Below, piece by piece: positions 1 to 8,748 of a stretch of DNA of 64,000 nucleotides. The DNA lies in contig NZ_CP107845.1 of the NCBI RefSeq assembly GCF_041431415.1, forward strand, positions 6,448,001-6,512,000, written 5' to 3'. A program made the position numbers and the translations under genes. How positions within the stretch are numbered: the stretch's first letter is position 1; each line of letters begins with the position of its first letter. The stretch is from Streptomyces sp. NBC_00513. GTDB taxonomy: Bacteria > Actinomycetota > Actinomycetes > Streptomycetales > Streptomycetaceae. The notes beneath the pieces are model-generated. The model worked only from the letters and a program-made list of their open reading frames with translations. It had not been told where the DNA came from and ran no database searches.

Positions 1-194
1 GCCACGGGGTCCTTGGCCATGCCGGCGAAGGAGCCCGAGCCGTCCTTCGGTACCGAGGCGCAGCCCGGTCCGAACGGTTCGCCGTCCGCCGCCATCGCGG
101 AACCCGCGGCGAGAGCCGGCCCCAGGGCCAGTGCGGCCACGGCCGACGCGGCGAACGCCGCCCTGCGTATGCCTGTGTTGCGACGTGCTGTCAT
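1..194 (-). CDS. Secreted fasciclin-like protein, N-terminal part (runs off left edge)
   Basis: Only the first 64 codons are in the window. They encode a basic N-terminus, an Ala/Leu-rich signal peptide (about residues 8-36) and the start of a mature chain (FGPGCASVP, then GSGSFAGMA). This start resembles secreted actinobacterial fasciclin (FAS1) adhesion proteins, and in this lineage such genes commonly neighbour a SigK/RskA pair, as here. The FAS1 fold itself lies outside the window, so the family call rests on the short N-terminus plus context. ATG at 194 has GAGGAG seven bases upstream. It is probably a target or partner of the SigK regulon (inference). Confidence 0.6.
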   Translation of the reverse strand, partial: MTARRNTGIRRAAFAASAVAALALGPALAAGSAMAADGEPFGPGCASVPKDGSGSFAGMAKDPV

Positions 195-367
195 CACGTG
201 ACTCCTCGGATCGGGTCGTTCCCCCCGCCCTCGGGCGTCCCGCCCGCACTGCGGGTCGCGGGCGTCCCGGGTCTTCCTTCTCAGGGGTCATTCGGAGCGG
301 CCCGACAGCCGGTTTGGTGGGTTGTGCCCGATGTGCGCCGGCCGGCGGGCACCCTCCGGTTCCCGTC

Positions 368-1144
368 CTACGCGGCGCCCGCCGCCGGGAACGCGAGCAC
401 CACCAGCGGATCCGTGGTCGGTGCGGCGGAACCGCCCGCCGGTTCCTCCGTGACCCCGACCCCGGTGGCGGGCCCGACCTCGCCCCTCAGCAGCGCGGGG
501 GCGTCGGGTCGCGCCGGGTCCATCAGCCCGGCCGGACGCATGATGCCCTTCGGGTCGGTGTACCACAGCTGGTACACCCGCCCCTCGGGCGGCGCCGCCA
601 AGCCGTCGGCCACGAACACGGCCCGGTCCCGGTCCCGGGAGAGCACCACCGTGCCCGTACCGCCGTCGGCCATGCGGCCCGTGGCCAGCCGCGCGTCGGG
701 CGCCGCGAGCACCTCCGTGAGGGCCGCCGCCCGCGCCTCGACCCGTCGGGCGTCCTGGCGGGCCGTCTCGGCCCGCTGGTACTGCCAGGCCGCCACCCCG
801 CCGAAACCGACCGCCGCCGCGAGGCAGGCCGCCAGGGCCCAGCGCAGCCGGGGCCGCGCGGGCCGCGCGCGGTGCGCGGGAGGCCGTACGGGCTCCGGCC
901 GCGCGGGCACCGCCCGGATCTCGCGCAGCACCGACTCCCGGAGCGCGGGCGGCGGCTCCACCGCCACCGCCCGGCCCAGCAGGGCCGCCGTGGCCGCGAG
1001 TTCCGCGACCTCCCGCAGGCACGCCTCGCAGGTTTCCAGATGGGCCTCGAAGGCCGCCCGCTCCGCCGGGGGCAGCGCGTCCGTGACGTAGGCACCCGTG
1101 CCCTCGTGCATGCCCGTCGTGCCTTCCGTGTCCTCTGTGCTCAT
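368..1144 (-). CDS. rskA: Anti-sigma-K factor, RskA family
   Basis: A 258-aa single-pass membrane regulator that should hold the SigK product inactive and release it on an extracytoplasmic signal. The cytoplasmic N-terminus carries the zinc-binding anti-sigma motif H35-x3-C39-x2-C42 (HLETCEAC). One membrane helix spans about residues 101-120, and the C-terminal half is the extracellular RskA domain (RVYQLWYTDPKGIM, then LVVLAFPAAG near the end). Its ATG overlaps the stop of the upstream sigma gene by four bases (ATGA), so the two are translationally coupled, which fits sigma/anti-sigma stoichiometry. In mycobacteria the RskA pair responds to redox state; whether that holds here is inference. 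Confidence 0.88.
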   Translation of the reverse strand: MSTEDTEGTTGMHEGTGAYVTDALPPAERAAFEAHLETCEACLREVAELAATAALLGRAVAVEPPPALRESVLREIRAVPARPEPVRPPAHRARPARPRLRWALAACLAAAVGFGGVAAWQYQRAETARQDARRVEARAAALTEVLAAPDARLATGRMADGGTGTVVLSRDRDRAVFVADGLAAPPEGRVYQLWYTDPKGIMRPAGLMDPARPDAPALLRGEVGPATGVGVTEEPAGGSAAPTTDPLVVLAFPAAGAA

Positions 1145-1722
1145 CCGCCGCTCACCCCGAGACAGTCGCGCAGCCGCAGCAGCCCGTCGCGCAGGCGCGT
1201 CTTCACGGTACCCAGCGGCACCGACAGCTCCTCGGACACCTCGCGGCAGGTCAGACCCCGGTAGTAGGCCAGGGTCACCGACTGGCGCTGGATCTCGGTC
1301 AGCGAACCCAGGCAGCGCCGTACCCGGTCGCGCTCCTCGTGGTGCTCCACCGCCTCGCTCACCTCGTCGAACTCCGGAAGCGCGGCCTCCAGCCGCGCCG
1401 CGCGCCGCTCCCGCTCGGTCGAGGCCTGCGCGGAACGCACCCGGTCCACCGCACGGCGGTGCGCCATCGTCAGCACCCAGGTCCGCACGCTGCCCCGGTC
1501 GGCGCGGTAGCGCCCGGCGGTACGCCACACCTCGACGAGCACCTCCTGCGCCACCTCCTCGGCCTGGGCCCGATCGCGCAGCACCGTGTACGCCAGGCCC
1601 AGCACGGACCCGCTCACCGCCTCGTACACCGAGACGAAGGCGTCCTCGTCCCCTTCGGCGACCCGGCCGAGGAGGGCGGGCATGCCGTCCTCGGCGCGGT
1701 CCGCTCGTGTCACGTCGTTCAC
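1141..1722 (-). CDS. sigK: ECF RNA polymerase sigma factor, SigK type
   Basis: A 193-aa group IV sigma factor. Region 2 covers about residues 20-90 (the -10 recognition helix around EVLVEVWRTAGRY and TWVLTMAHRRAVDRVR), followed by a linker and region 4 at about 130-185 (LTEIQRQSVTLAYYRGLTCREVSEEL, then PLGTVKTRLRDGLLRLR, the -35-binding helix-turn-helix). Co-transcribed with the anti-sigma gene that overlaps its stop codon, with a fasciclin-like secreted protein just beyond. The arrangement sigK-rskA-fas is the basis for the SigK assignment rather than a generic ECF label. Confidence 0.88.
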   Translation of the reverse strand: MNDVTRADRAEDGMPALLGRVAEGDEDAFVSVYEAVSGSVLGLAYTVLRDRAQAEEVAQEVLVEVWRTAGRYRADRGSVRTWVLTMAHRRAVDRVRSAQASTERERRAARLEAALPEFDEVSEAVEHHEERDRVRRCLGSLTEIQRQSVTLAYYRGLTCREVSEELSVPLGTVKTRLRDGLLRLRDCLGVSGG

Positions 1723-1843
1723 GGGAAGATCCTCCGGGATTCCCGGTCGTTCGTCGGCATCCGCGCGCCTCGTGAGCCATTCGTAGCCGCCGAGCCACTG
1801 GATTGGCCCCGCCCGCGGGCGGGGCCCGCCGGCCCCGCACCCG

Positions 1844-2059
1844 TCATCCGCGGGGCCTGCGCTTGCGCAGCTCGACCACCCCGTCGGTGATCAGGTCCCA
1901 CGGCTCGGAGCACGGCGACGGCTCCCGCGCCGGGTCGCCGACCCGGGGCGGCGGGGGGACGGCCTGGTCGGGGTCCCCGCCGGCCCGGATCGACGCGGTC
2001 GCGAGGTCGGACGGCGGTTCCGGCGCCGGGGAGGGCCGCTCCGGCTCGGTCTCGGACAT
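1844..2059 (-). CDS. Small acidic/proline-rich hypothetical protein
   Basis: A 71-aa protein. The first ~45 residues are Pro/Glu-rich and probably disordered; the end is basic (EPWDLITDGVVELRKRRPRG). I chose the ATG at 2059 because AGGAG lies ten bases upstream; an in-frame upstream start would add 13 residues. Located about 120 bp upstream of sigK on the same strand, so it may be cotranscribed with it. No family recognised. Confidence 0.5.
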   Translation of the reverse strand: MSETEPERPSPAPEPPSDLATASIRAGGDPDQAVPPPPRVGDPAREPSPCSEPWDLITDGVVELRKRRPRG

Positions 2060-2265
2060 GCTCGGTGCGCTCCTGGGGGCGTCGGAAGGGGCGGCCACCG
2101 GATCGCTCCGACAGCCGCCCCTGTTCGTGTCCGGGCCAGTGAACCGACCCCCCGTCCAGTGCGGTGATCAGCCGTATGCGCTCTCCCTCTCACGAGTGTG
2201 GAATTACCCACGTGAGGGTGACGGTCACGGGAAGCCCCGGACAGTGCCGCGACCGATGGTGTAGG

Positions 2266-4557
2266 TCATTTCGCGGCGGGAAGCGCGGCCGCGATCCCCG
2301 ACGCCAGGGCGTACGGATCCCCGACCGGCGCCTGGGCGTGCCGGGTGGTCCGCCGCGCCCACTCCTCCTCGAAGGCGTGCCAGTCGATCTGCCGGGGCAC
2401 CGCCCGCCGGACCAGCGCCTCCTCCAGCGTGGCGAAGTACGCGTCCCAACGGGGTGCGTACAGCTCGGAGACGAGACCGCCCCACTCGCGGTTCGCGTAG
2501 TCGTGCAGGGAGCCTCCCTCGGAGGCGGCGCGCGGGCCCCACACGCTCAGGAGCGAGCGCGTGTCGTATTCGTACCGGTCCGCTTCCGCCCTGTCCGCGC
2601 CCCGGGAGCGGGCGGCCGAGAGGCGGGGCCCCAGGAGGAAGTTCGGGTCGGCGCTCGTGACGCCGTCCAACCGCCTCTCACCGTCGCGCCATTGGGCGGT
2701 CAACTCACGGAACAGGCGCAGGTCCTTCGCCTCGTACGCGGCCTTGATCTTCGGCAGCAGCACCCGCGAGTGGTTCGCCAATGCCTGCCGGGCCGTGTCC
2801 ACCAGGTCGTACCGGTAGGCGCTGGAAGCCCGCAGCGGCGGGGCCACCTTCAGCAGGTGGTCCAGGGCGCGGCGCACCGAACCGGCCGGATAGCGCATCG
2901 ACTTGGGGCTCCAGCGGGCGGATCCCGCCGCGCTCAGGCTCGGTCGGGCCGTGAACAGGCCGTCCTGGGACTCCGACCACAGCCCCGATGCGGTGCTGTA
3001 CGGGCCCTTGCGCAGTTCCTCCCACGCGGCCGCCGCCTCGGCGTCGGCGCGCCCGTACCGGCGGGCGGAGTACGCCGCGAACCACTTCCTCCGGTCGATC
3101 TGCCCGGACTCCCAGGCCAGGTCCGTGAAGAGGTCGAAGGCGGCGGGATCGGTCCCGGTGGCCTCCGGCATGTACGCGATGCCCGTGAGCGCGCTGTCCG
3201 GCTTGGACCGCCACGCGTCGAACCGGTCGCTCCACACCGAGGTGTTGGCGCCGATCGTGGTGTGTCCGCCGAAGTTGGGGATCGTGCCCAGCGCATAGGG
3301 CGCGCCGCCCCAACGGGCCTCCCGGTCCAACCCGTCGTACCGGTCCGACAGTCCGTCCAGGATCAACAGCTTCGAGGCGTCCACCCCGGCCAGGAGTTCC
3401 CTCCTCGGATCCTCCTGCCAGCCCAACACCGCCCACAAGGCGCCGGGATGGGCCGCCCACAGGGCCTTCTGCACCGCCCCGGCCGCCGCCGCCACGTCCA
3501 CCGAACCCGTCTTGCCGCCCTCGTGCAACGGGCTCATCCGGTACATGGAGCTGTCCCCGAACACCGTCCGCTGTTCGGCGTAGTACGCGGCGGCCAGCTT
3601 CCCGAACGCGGCCGAGTTCGGGTCCAACCAGTCCGGGCGGTCGAAGCCGGCCCAGTCACCCTGCGGCACGGTCGTGGCGCCCGCGTTGCGCCCGGCGAAC
3701 GCCGGCGGCACCGTGCCGAAGAAGCCCGGCAACACCGGGGTCATGCCCAGCCCGCGCAACTGCTCGGCGATCCGGCCGCCGATCCCGGCCCGCTCGCGCA
3801 TCAGCCGTTCCGAGACCGGCCCGCCGAAGCCGCTCATGTTCTGCAGCAGCCACCAACTCTGGTGCGCGGGACCGGGGATCCACGCCCTCAGCTCCGCCGC
3901 CGAGTATCCGAACCGCTGGAGCGCCCGGTAGTACGGATACTCGGCGCCGACCTGCACGAACACCTCGTTGACGCCGTGCAGGGCCAGCAGGTCGATCTGC
4001 CGTCGGTGCTCCTCGAAGGTGCGGTACGGGCCCGAGTAGCCATCGTCCGTGTCGTTGAGCGCGTACCGGTGGGCGACCAGCGCGCTCCGGGTCACCGGCT
4101 TCGGCACGGCCGGCAGGCGCTCCGGCAGCATCCCCAGGCTGTCGCCGGGCCAGCCGATGTCGGCGCCCGCGACGTGCTGGAGGTACCAGCCGACCCCGGT
4201 GAGCAGGGTCGCGCCGCTGGTGCCGCGCACCGTGAGGGCGCCCGCCGTCCCGGACACCGTGAAGGTGTCCGCCGCGGCGCCCGGGTCGGGCACCAGCGTG
4301 AACTGGCCCGCGTGCCGAGGCAGCAGCCGTTCCAGAGCCTCCCGCGCCGGACGCGCGTCGAAGTCCCGGACCGCCGGAATCCGACGTACGACGGACTGCC
4401 GTACGTCGGACTGCCGCGCACCGGGCGCGGTGGGCGATCCCGCGCCCGAGGCGACCGCCCCGGGCGCCGCCCCCGCCAGGACCAGGACGAGCAGTGCCGC
4501 GGGAAGCGCCGCCACCGCGACCGTACGGCGCCCACGCGGGCGCCCGCTGCGTGTCAT
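2266..4557 (-). CDS. Secreted alpha-N-acetylglucosaminidase, GH89 family
   Basis: A 763-aa glycoside hydrolase predicted to remove terminal alpha-linked N-acetylglucosamine (heparan- or mucin-type glycans in characterised relatives). A signal peptide covers residues 1 to about 40, followed by the small N-terminal domain (GVGWYLQHVAGADIGWPG) and the catalytic (beta/alpha)8 domain. The two expected catalytic glutamates are visible: about E346 in MSPLHEGG and about E465 in YMPEATG. The C-terminal helical domain runs to the end. The start is set at ATG 4557, which has GAGG nine bases upstream; an ATG five codons earlier lacks a good site. Lies 59 bp downstream of a GH27 gene on the same strand, so the two probably form an operon of secreted exoglycosidases. 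Confidence 0.88.
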   Translation of the reverse strand: MTRSGRPRGRRTVAVAALPAALLVLVLAGAAPGAVASGAGSPTAPGARQSDVRQSVVRRIPAVRDFDARPAREALERLLPRHAGQFTLVPDPGAAADTFTVSGTAGALTVRGTSGATLLTGVGWYLQHVAGADIGWPGDSLGMLPERLPAVPKPVTRSALVAHRYALNDTDDGYSGPYRTFEEHRRQIDLLALHGVNEVFVQVGAEYPYYRALQRFGYSAAELRAWIPGPAHQSWWLLQNMSGFGGPVSERLMRERAGIGGRIAEQLRGLGMTPVLPGFFGTVPPAFAGRNAGATTVPQGDWAGFDRPDWLDPNSAAFGKLAAAYYAEQRTVFGDSSMYRMSPLHEGGKTGSVDVAAAAGAVQKALWAAHPGALWAVLGWQEDPRRELLAGVDASKLLILDGLSDRYDGLDREARWGGAPYALGTIPNFGGHTTIGANTSVWSDRFDAWRSKPDSALTGIAYMPEATGTDPAAFDLFTDLAWESGQIDRRKWFAAYSARRYGRADAEAAAAWEELRKGPYSTASGLWSESQDGLFTARPSLSAAGSARWSPKSMRYPAGSVRRALDHLLKVAPPLRASSAYRYDLVDTARQALANHSRVLLPKIKAAYEAKDLRLFRELTAQWRDGERRLDGVTSADPNFLLGPRLSAARSRGADRAEADRYEYDTRSLLSVWGPRAASEGGSLHDYANREWGGLVSELYAPRWDAYFATLEEALVRRAVPRQIDWHAFEEEWARRTTRHAQAPVGDPYALASGIAAALPAAK

Positions 4558-4572
4558 CGAGTCGTACCTCAT

Positions 4573-4619
4573 TCCGTCGATCGGAGCCGTCGGACCGGAG
4601 CGTCGGACCGGAGCCGTCA
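4573..4619 (-). repeat. Short tandem repeats between GH27 and GH89 genes
   Basis: The 59-bp gap between the two glycosidase genes is built largely from imperfect 13-14-nt units of the type GTCGGACCGGAGC, about three copies. The repeats touch the GH27 stop codon. I see no independent promoter in the gap, which supports co-transcription. Confidence 0.5.
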
Positions 4620-6299
4620 GACCGGCAGGGCCCAGGTCTGGTCGATCCGGTGGTCGCCGCAAGGGGTCAGGCGCAGCCGCTCGGCCGGCGCGTCCGGGGT
4701 CGCCGCGGCCGCGGGTGCGGTCAGACACAGCCCGCTGCTCTTCTCGATCAGGGCGCCGGGACGGTCGTGCGCCCAGCTCTGCCGGGATCGCCCGGGCGCG
4801 CAGTCGGCCAGTTCCACCAGGTCGCCGTCCCCGGCCGTGAGGCACTGGTCGGCCGAGCGCAGTCGGGAGTCGGGGCCCACGGTCCACCGCTGGTCGGAGG
4901 CTCCGGTGCAGGCCGCCATGACCACCGCGCCGACACCGCTGGTGTTGGCCCCGTCGGCGCACTTGGCCGCGTTGCCGGCGATCTGCCCGGTCGGCACGGC
5001 CTTGCCGCAGCCGCGCGGGGTGAGCCGCCACACCGCGGTGTCGTGGGCGGCGACCCTGCCGGTCAGCGAGACGGTCGCCTCACGACGGGCCCCGCTCCAC
5101 AGGTCCTTGACGTCGACGGCGCACGACGGGGCGAGGCCGATGTCCTCCAGCGGCACCTCGACGTCCATGGCGGCGCCGGTCCGGTTGAGGACGGCCACCG
5201 CACGGTCGCCGTTCGCGAGCGGCCGCACCATGACGTCGGAGGTGCCGTTCGAGGAGACCACCGCGCCCTGCCGGCCCAGCGGGTCCTGGTCGAGTGCGAT
5301 CAGGTCGGTGTTGCCGAGCGCGGCGAGCCCGGCCGGGGTGAGCGCGGAAACCTCTGAGGAGAGGATGAAGGGGGCCGCCATCATGGCCCACAGCCCGACC
5401 TGACTGCGGCTCTCCGCCTCGGTGAGTCCGGGGGCGCCGGCGATGAGGAAGTCCGGGTCGTTCCAGTTGCCAGGGCCCGCGTACCGGCCGAGCCAACGGT
5501 TGTAGCCGTAGTTGCCGAGGACCGAACCCCACCGCGAGGTCGTGGGCGCAGCCGGGGCGTACACCTTGATGTCACGGCCCTCGCGCCACAACTGGCCGGT
5601 CTCGCCCACCCAGTCGATCACCTTGTGCCAGTCGGCGCCGCCCCATTCGCCCTGCTGGAAGTAGGCGGGCGCGGACGCGGACAGGACCATGTCGCGGCCG
5701 CTGTCGCGCAGGGCCCGGGCCACGCCGTTGTAGGCGTCGCGGTAGGCCTGTTCCTTCGTCTTGCCGGGCGGCACGTACAGGTTGCAGCCGTCCATCTTGA
5801 CGAAGTCCGCCTTCCAGGACGCGAAGAGCCGGGCGTCGCGGGCGTAGTGGTCCGCGCCCCCGCCCGCGGGAGCGCCGCTGCCCGGGTAGCGTCCGCAGGT
5901 CAGCGCGCCGGCGTCCTGGTAGATGCCGAACTTCAACCCCTTGGCGTGCAGGTACTCGCCGAGCCAGGCCATCCCGTGCGGGAACCTCTCCGGGTCGGCC
6001 ACCAGGTCGCCGTCGGCGTCACGGCTCTTCAGCATCCAGCAGTCGTCGACGGTCACCGTGTCGTAGCCCTTGGCGGCGAGACCGGTGGAGACGAGCGCGT
6101 CGGCGTTCGCGACCACCTTGGCCTCGTCGATGTCGCACATGTAGTGCGCCCAGTTGTTCCAACCCATGGGAGGGGTGAGGGCGAGCGGGGTGTCCGACGT
6201 GGCGGTGGGTTCGGCCACCGCCGTCGCGGGGGACAGCAGGAGGGCGAGCAGGGCGGCCGCGGTCAGACAGGGGAGCGACGCACGCGGGCGAGGCGGCAC
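4617..6299 (-). CDS. Secreted alpha-galactosidase, GH27, with C-terminal ricin-type lectin domain
   Basis: A 560-aa exoglycosidase. Signal peptide at residues 1 to about 29, then a GH27 (beta/alpha)8 barrel beginning LALTPPMGWNNW. The catalytic nucleophile is about D170 in the KMDGC motif and the acid/base region is the GPGNWNDPD motif. A beta-sandwich domain follows, ending WRLTPRGCGK. Residues from about 420 to the end form a ricin B-like trefoil (QRWTVGPDSRL, CLTAGDG and QSW elements) that should bind galactosides and hold the enzyme on its substrate. It precedes the GH89 gene on the same strand, suggesting coordinated trimming of galactose and GlcNAc from complex glycans. Confidence 0.9.
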   Translation of the reverse strand: MPPRPRASLPCLTAAALLALLLSPATAVAEPTATSDTPLALTPPMGWNNWAHYMCDIDEAKVVANADALVSTGLAAKGYDTVTVDDCWMLKSRDADGDLVADPERFPHGMAWLGEYLHAKGLKFGIYQDAGALTCGRYPGSGAPAGGGADHYARDARLFASWKADFVKMDGCNLYVPPGKTKEQAYRDAYNGVARALRDSGRDMVLSASAPAYFQQGEWGGADWHKVIDWVGETGQLWREGRDIKVYAPAAPTTSRWGSVLGNYGYNRWLGRYAGPGNWNDPDFLIAGAPGLTEAESRSQVGLWAMMAAPFILSSEVSALTPAGLAALGNTDLIALDQDPLGRQGAVVSSNGTSDVMVRPLANGDRAVAVLNRTGAAMDVEVPLEDIGLAPSCAVDVKDLWSGARREATVSLTGRVAAHDTAVWRLTPRGCGKAVPTGQIAGNAAKCADGANTSGVGAVVMAACTGASDQRWTVGPDSRLRSADQCLTAGDGDLVELADCAPGRSRQSWAHDRPGALIEKSSGLCLTAPAAAATPDAPAERLRLTPCGDHRIDQTWALPV

Positions 6300-6369
6300 G
6301 GGGTCTCCTTGACGTGGGGGACGTACCGAGGGTCTGTCGAGCGCCCAGTGCAGCGGTGCGGCTACCCAC

Positions 6370-6375
6370 TGTCAA
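6370..6375 (-). promoter_or_regulatory. Possible -35 hexamer (TTGACA) for the GH27-GH89 operon
   Basis: Reading toward the GH27 gene there is an exact TTGACA about 71 bp before the ATG. The best -10 candidate is TGCACT after a 19-bp spacer, which is weak, so only the -35 element is supported. Confidence 0.35.
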
Positions 6376-6496
6376 CACAAGTCGCGGGTTATGACCTGAT
6401 GACCAGCAATATGGGTGCAGTCGACATCACGCGAAGGGTTGACGTCGCGGGCGCCCGCTTGACCGGCCCCGCGGTCGCGCGTCCCGGCGGACCAGG

Positions 6497-6539
6497 TGAG
6501 ATACGACGTACGTGACACTGTCTGTTACGGTGTATCTCA
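6497..6539 (+). promoter_or_regulatory. Dyad-symmetric operator candidate overlapping the TetR start
   Basis: Perfect 8-bp arms TGAGATAC (6497-6504) and GTATCTCA (6532-6539) flank the promoter region and touch the ATG. Inside is an imperfect dyad, GTGACA...TGTTAC (6512-6528). Such sites immediately upstream of tetR-type genes usually serve autoregulation; which dyad is bound cannot be decided here. Confidence 0.5.
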
Positions 6540-7198
6540 TGCCGAGAAGATCAGCCGCCCTGGACCGCGCGACCCCCGAGGCCATCGCCGTCGAAGCCCT
6601 GCGGATCCTCGACGAGGAAGGGCCGGCCGCGCTCAGCTTCCGCGCCCTCGCCGACCGGCTCGACGTCTCGCACGCCACCGTCCAGCGCCGCTGCGCCGAT
6701 CTGGCGGGATTGCTGGACCTGTGCACCGAACACCTCGCGGGCCAACTGCCCGAGATCGCCGCCGGCACCGACTGGGCCGAGGCCACCGAGCAGCGGTTCT
6801 CCGCGTTCTACCGGCTGCTCACCGCACACCCCGGCCTGCTCGTACTGCGCGGTGGCCGGCCCTGGTTGGGCCGCCGACTGCTCGCCCGACTCGTGGAACC
6901 GGCGCTGGCCGACAGCGTCGCCGCCGGGATGACCGCGGCCGAGGCGATGACCGTCTACCGCCGGATGTACCTGCTCACCCTCGGCAGCGCCGCCTTCGTG
7001 GACCACCGCGATCCCGCCGGCGCCACCGCCGCGTCCCGGGCCGCCCTGGCCGCGCTGGACCCGGCCGAGTTCCCCGTGCTCTCCGGAGGCCTGGCCGACG
7101 TACTGCCCCCGCTGACCGACCACGAGGTGTACCACGGCGCCCTGCGCCAGCTGATCGAGGCCGCCCGGCCGGCCGCCGACCGGCGCGGCAGCGCCTGA
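6539..7198 (+). CDS. TetR-family transcriptional regulator
   Basis: A 219-aa repressor-type protein. The N-terminal DNA-binding domain has the helix-turn-helix around LSFRALADRLDVSHATVQRR (about residues 32-51); the rest is an all-helical ligand-binding domain with no diagnostic residues that I recognise. The ATG at 6539 has no Shine-Dalgarno sequence and sits on the right arm of an inverted repeat, suggesting a leaderless transcript and autoregulation. The next gene, a PLP-dependent dehydratase, starts 74 bp later on the same strand and is a likely target. Confidence 0.8.
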   Translation: MPRRSAALDRATPEAIAVEALRILDEEGPAALSFRALADRLDVSHATVQRRCADLAGLLDLCTEHLAGQLPEIAAGTDWAEATEQRFSAFYRLLTAHPGLLVLRGGRPWLGRRLLARLVEPALADSVAAGMTAAEAMTVYRRMYLLTLGSAAFVDHRDPAGATAASRAALAALDPAEFPVLSGGLADVLPPLTDHEVYHGALRQLIEAARPAADRRGSA

Positions 7199-7272
7199 AC
7201 CCGCCCCGCCCCGGCCCACCACCGCCCGAACCCGCCGCCATCAGAACCCCCCGTCCCCAGAGGAGACCGTTC

Positions 7273-8226
7273 ATGGAGCAGCAGCTCGACTACGCGGCCG
7301 TGCGCGCCGCCGCCGGCCGGATGGCCGACGCGATCCGTCCCGTCGCCGTGGTGCCCGCCGAACGGGGCGTCTGGTATGCCCTGGAACACCTCCAGCACAC
7401 CGGCTCCTTCAAGGCGCGCGGAGCCCGGAACTTCCTCGTCGCGCACCGCGAGGCGGGCACCCTCCCCGCCGCCGGGGTGACGATAGCCTCCGGCGGCAAC
7501 GCGGGTCTCGCCTGCGCCTGGGCGGCCCGCGCGCAGGGGGTGGCCGCGACCGTGTTCCTGCCCGTGAACGCGCCCCGTGTGAAGGTCGAGCGGCTGCGCG
7601 GGTACGGGGCCGACGTGCGGCTCGTCGGCGACCGCTACGCCGAAGCGCTGTCCGCCTGCCGGGAGTTCGCCGACGCGAGCGGCGCCCTGAGCAGCCACGC
7701 GTACGACCACCCGCTGATCGCCGCGGGCGCCGGCACCCTGCTCGACGAGATCCGGGCGGGGCTTCCGGGCCTGGACACGGTGGTCGTCGCGGTCGGCGGC
7801 GGCGGACTGTTCGCCGGTGTGGCCACCGCCGCGCGCGAGCACGGCGTACGGGTCGTGGCGGCCGAACCCGAGAACTGCCGCGCACTGAACGCCGCCCTGG
7901 AGGCCGGTCGACCGGTGGACGTCCCGGTGGATTCCGTCGCCGCCGACTCGCTCGGCGCCACCCGCGTCTCCGTCGACGCCCTGGCCGCGGCGCGACAGGG
8001 CGACGTGGTGTCGGTGCTCGTCCCCGACGAGGCCATCGTCGCCGCCCGCCGGGGACTCTGGGAAGACCACCGGATCGTGGTCGAGGCGGCCGCCGCCACC
8101 GCTCTCGCCGCCCTCCGCGGGGCCCCGGAGCCGCTGGGGGAGCGGGTCGCGGTGATCCTGTGCGGGGCCAACACGGACCCCTCGGACCTGGCGGCGCCGG
8201 CGCCCGGCCGGCAGCCGGTGCGGTAG
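7273..8226 (+). CDS. PLP-dependent serine/threonine dehydratase family enzyme
   Basis: A 317-aa fold-type II PLP enzyme of the Ser/Thr ammonia-lyase group, predicted to convert L-threonine or L-serine to the 2-oxo acid and ammonia. The cofactor lysine is about K47 in GSFKARGA; the substrate loop is ASGGNAG; the glycine-rich phosphate-binding loop is VGGGGLFAG; the C-terminal CGANTDP motif closes the PLP site. It lacks an ACT regulatory domain, so it is a catabolic-type or serine-racemase-like member; substrate is not decidable. ATG at 7273 is preceded by AGGAG. Confidence 0.82.
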   Translation: MEQQLDYAAVRAAAGRMADAIRPVAVVPAERGVWYALEHLQHTGSFKARGARNFLVAHREAGTLPAAGVTIASGGNAGLACAWAARAQGVAATVFLPVNAPRVKVERLRGYGADVRLVGDRYAEALSACREFADASGALSSHAYDHPLIAAGAGTLLDEIRAGLPGLDTVVVAVGGGGLFAGVATAAREHGVRVVAAEPENCRALNAALEAGRPVDVPVDSVAADSLGATRVSVDALAAARQGDVVSVLVPDEAIVAARRGLWEDHRIVVEAAAATALAALRGAPEPLGERVAVILCGANTDPSDLAAPAPGRQPVR

Positions 8227-8242
8227 GAGGCGGCCCCCCGCG

Positions 8243-8692
8243 TCAGTCCTCGTTCTCGTCCCGGACCACGACCACGGTGCTCCGTGCGTACTGGACCACC
8301 TGCTGGCTCACCGAGCCCAACAGGGCGCCCCTGAAGCCGCCGTACCCCCGCGTGCCGACCACCGTCAGCTCGGCCTCCCCCGACGCCTCGACCAACACCT
8401 TGGCCGGCGCGCCCTTTTCGACGCGTCGGAAGACCGGGACGCCCGGTGAGGTGCCGACGGCCTCGGCGACGGTGTCGGCGAGCTTGAGGCGGGCCGCCTC
8501 CTCGACGCCGACCAGGTCCTCCTGCGATGTCGGGCCCACCGCGAAGGGGTTGGTGTTCCAGTCCCAACTCATCACGGCGTGTACCCGGCCGCCGATGGCC
8601 TTGGCCTGGGCGACGGCCCAGCGCAGCGCTTCCTTGGAGTGGTTCGAACCGTCCACGCCGACGACGATCAGGGGCTCGGCGGTCTCACTCAC
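8243..8692 (-). CDS. Universal stress protein (UspA family)
   Basis: A 149-aa single-domain Usp protein. The nucleotide-binding signature is visible: the VVGVDGS strand near the N-terminus and the C-terminal VVGTRGYGGFRGALLGSVS, matching the ATP-binding G-2x-G-9x-G-(S/T) type. GTG start at 8692 has AGAGG seven bases upstream. Transcribed convergently with the dehydratase (gap of 16 bp) and divergently from the small membrane protein at 8881. Confidence 0.88.
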   Translation of the reverse strand: MSETAEPLIVVGVDGSNHSKEALRWAVAQAKAIGGRVHAVMSWDWNTNPFAVGPTSQEDLVGVEEAARLKLADTVAEAVGTSPGVPVFRRVEKGAPAKVLVEASGEAELTVVGTRGYGGFRGALLGSVSQQVVQYARSTVVVVRDENED

Positions 8693-8726
8693 GGTGGGTT
8701 CCTCTCGGTTCGTCCGTATTCGCGTT

Positions 8727-8748
8727 CCCTCCCTGTATACACGGAGAG
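8727..8748. promoter_or_regulatory. Dyad centred on TGTATACA between divergent genes
   Basis: The octamer TGTATACA (8734-8741) is a perfect palindrome and the flanks continue the symmetry imperfectly (CCTCCC on the left, GGAGAGG on the right). It lies between the universal stress gene and the small membrane-protein gene, a suitable place for an operator. No regulator can be assigned. Confidence 0.35.

Noticed and set aside
2164..5403. A 1079-codon plus-strand frame across the GH89 and GH27 genes
   Set aside because: It is antisense to two clear glycosidase genes with signal peptides and catalytic motifs, and its translation is Arg/Gly/Val-rich with no recognisable domain.
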